A stretch of DNA of 64,000 bases from Nonlabens dokdonensis DSW-6 (GTDB lineage: Bacteria > Bacteroidota > Bacteroidia > Flavobacteriales > Flavobacteriaceae): assembly GCF_000332115.1 (NCBI RefSeq), contig NC_020156.1:3850633-3914632 (forward strand), in the 5' to 3' direction. A model generated the notes under the pieces. That model made no database searches, was not told the origin of the DNA, and saw nothing but the letters and a program-made list of their open reading frames with translations. Of this stretch, positions 63,822 to 64,000 are shown in pieces. Position 1 is the first letter of the stretch. Each line of letters starts with the position of its first letter. A program made the translations under genes and the position numbers.

Positions 63822-64000
63822 TTGTTTCTAGTTTATCAAATACCTTAACTCTATGGTGCTTTTTTTTAAGAAATCAAAACCTAAATAAATTTTTTTTAAG
63901 GTTTTTTATACACATCTTTGTGTTCGATTTCAAAGACAGGATTCCCTTGTAATTTTTTGTTCTAAATCGACCCTAATCTAACTTAGAAAATAAACCCTTT
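63822..64000. other. AT-rich end region, possible edge of oriC
   Basis: 179 bases with no gene called. It contains TTATACACA (63906-63914), an exact match to the DnaA-box consensus TTATNCACA, and T-rich tracts. No second box is visible before the window ends. dnaA itself is not in the window. Confidence 0.35.

Overview
The window looks like a chromosomal segment of a marine member of the Flavobacteriaceae (Bacteroidota). Four things point there: AT-rich DNA, many upstream boxes of the Bacteroidota -7 form TAnnTTTG, secreted proteins with type IX secretion (T9SS) C-terminal sorting domains, and flavobacterial gene orders (recN-porD-coaBC-rpoZ-bamD-dapA; glycosyltransferase-ybbR-coaE-histidine kinase-response regulator). 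Nonlabens- or Dokdonia-like relatives are plausible, but the genus cannot be fixed from sequence alone. I recognised no tRNA, rRNA, CRISPR array, prophage or insertion sequence.

Layout. 1-7.3 kb: a gene cut by the left edge (secreted, T9SS-associated style), ndh, an ECF sigma factor with a membrane partner, two small exported proteins, a VWA-domain protein, ppa. 7.4-12.1 kb: a membrane four-helix sensor protein, an SprT-like/manC/DUF389 set, a LOG-family gene. 12.3-19.4 kb: an M1-peptidase-like protein fused to a barrel-like C-terminus, a fused alpha-ketoacid dehydrogenase E1, a K+ channel with a zinc ribbon, and miaA. 19.4-24.3 kb: two-component system, coaE, ybbR-like gene, glycosyltransferase. 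24.3-38.1 kb: two giant, paralogous, multi-domain T9SS cargo genes. 38.3-45.6 kb: fabI, recN, porD, coaBC, rpoZ, bamD, dapA and a DUF6913-like gene. 45.7-50.1 kb: a split 5'-nucleotidase pair, a GIY-YIG gene, a small membrane protein, amtB. 50.1-58.6 kb: an exported protein, ligA, and a hexosaminidase-cutC-beta-mannosidase operon that suggests N-glycan breakdown. 58.7-63.8 kb: prmC, a GNAT gene, ribD, a DMT permease, an IMPACT-family gene, a PNPOx-like gene and a thioesterase. The last 180 bases contain an exact DnaA-box match and may be close to oriC.

The most striking signal is a perfect palindrome, GCTTTCGCGAAAGC (usually extended to CGCTTTCGCGAAAGCG). It occurs 17 times, about once per 3.8 kb; 14 copies lie inside genes and 3 between genes. 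All three reading frames through it are open and it reads the same on both strands, so it inserts short peptides (AFAKA, RFRES or LSRKR) into unrelated proteins. I know of no described role for it. It resembles a genome-wide marker system (compare cyanobacterial HIP1, uptake sequences, Chi- or KOPS-like sites) and is the best candidate here for an undescribed system.

The window also shows the T9SS theme at several levels: porD (a T9SS component), two giant cargo proteins built from tandem higher-order repeats, and a probable further surface protein at the left edge.
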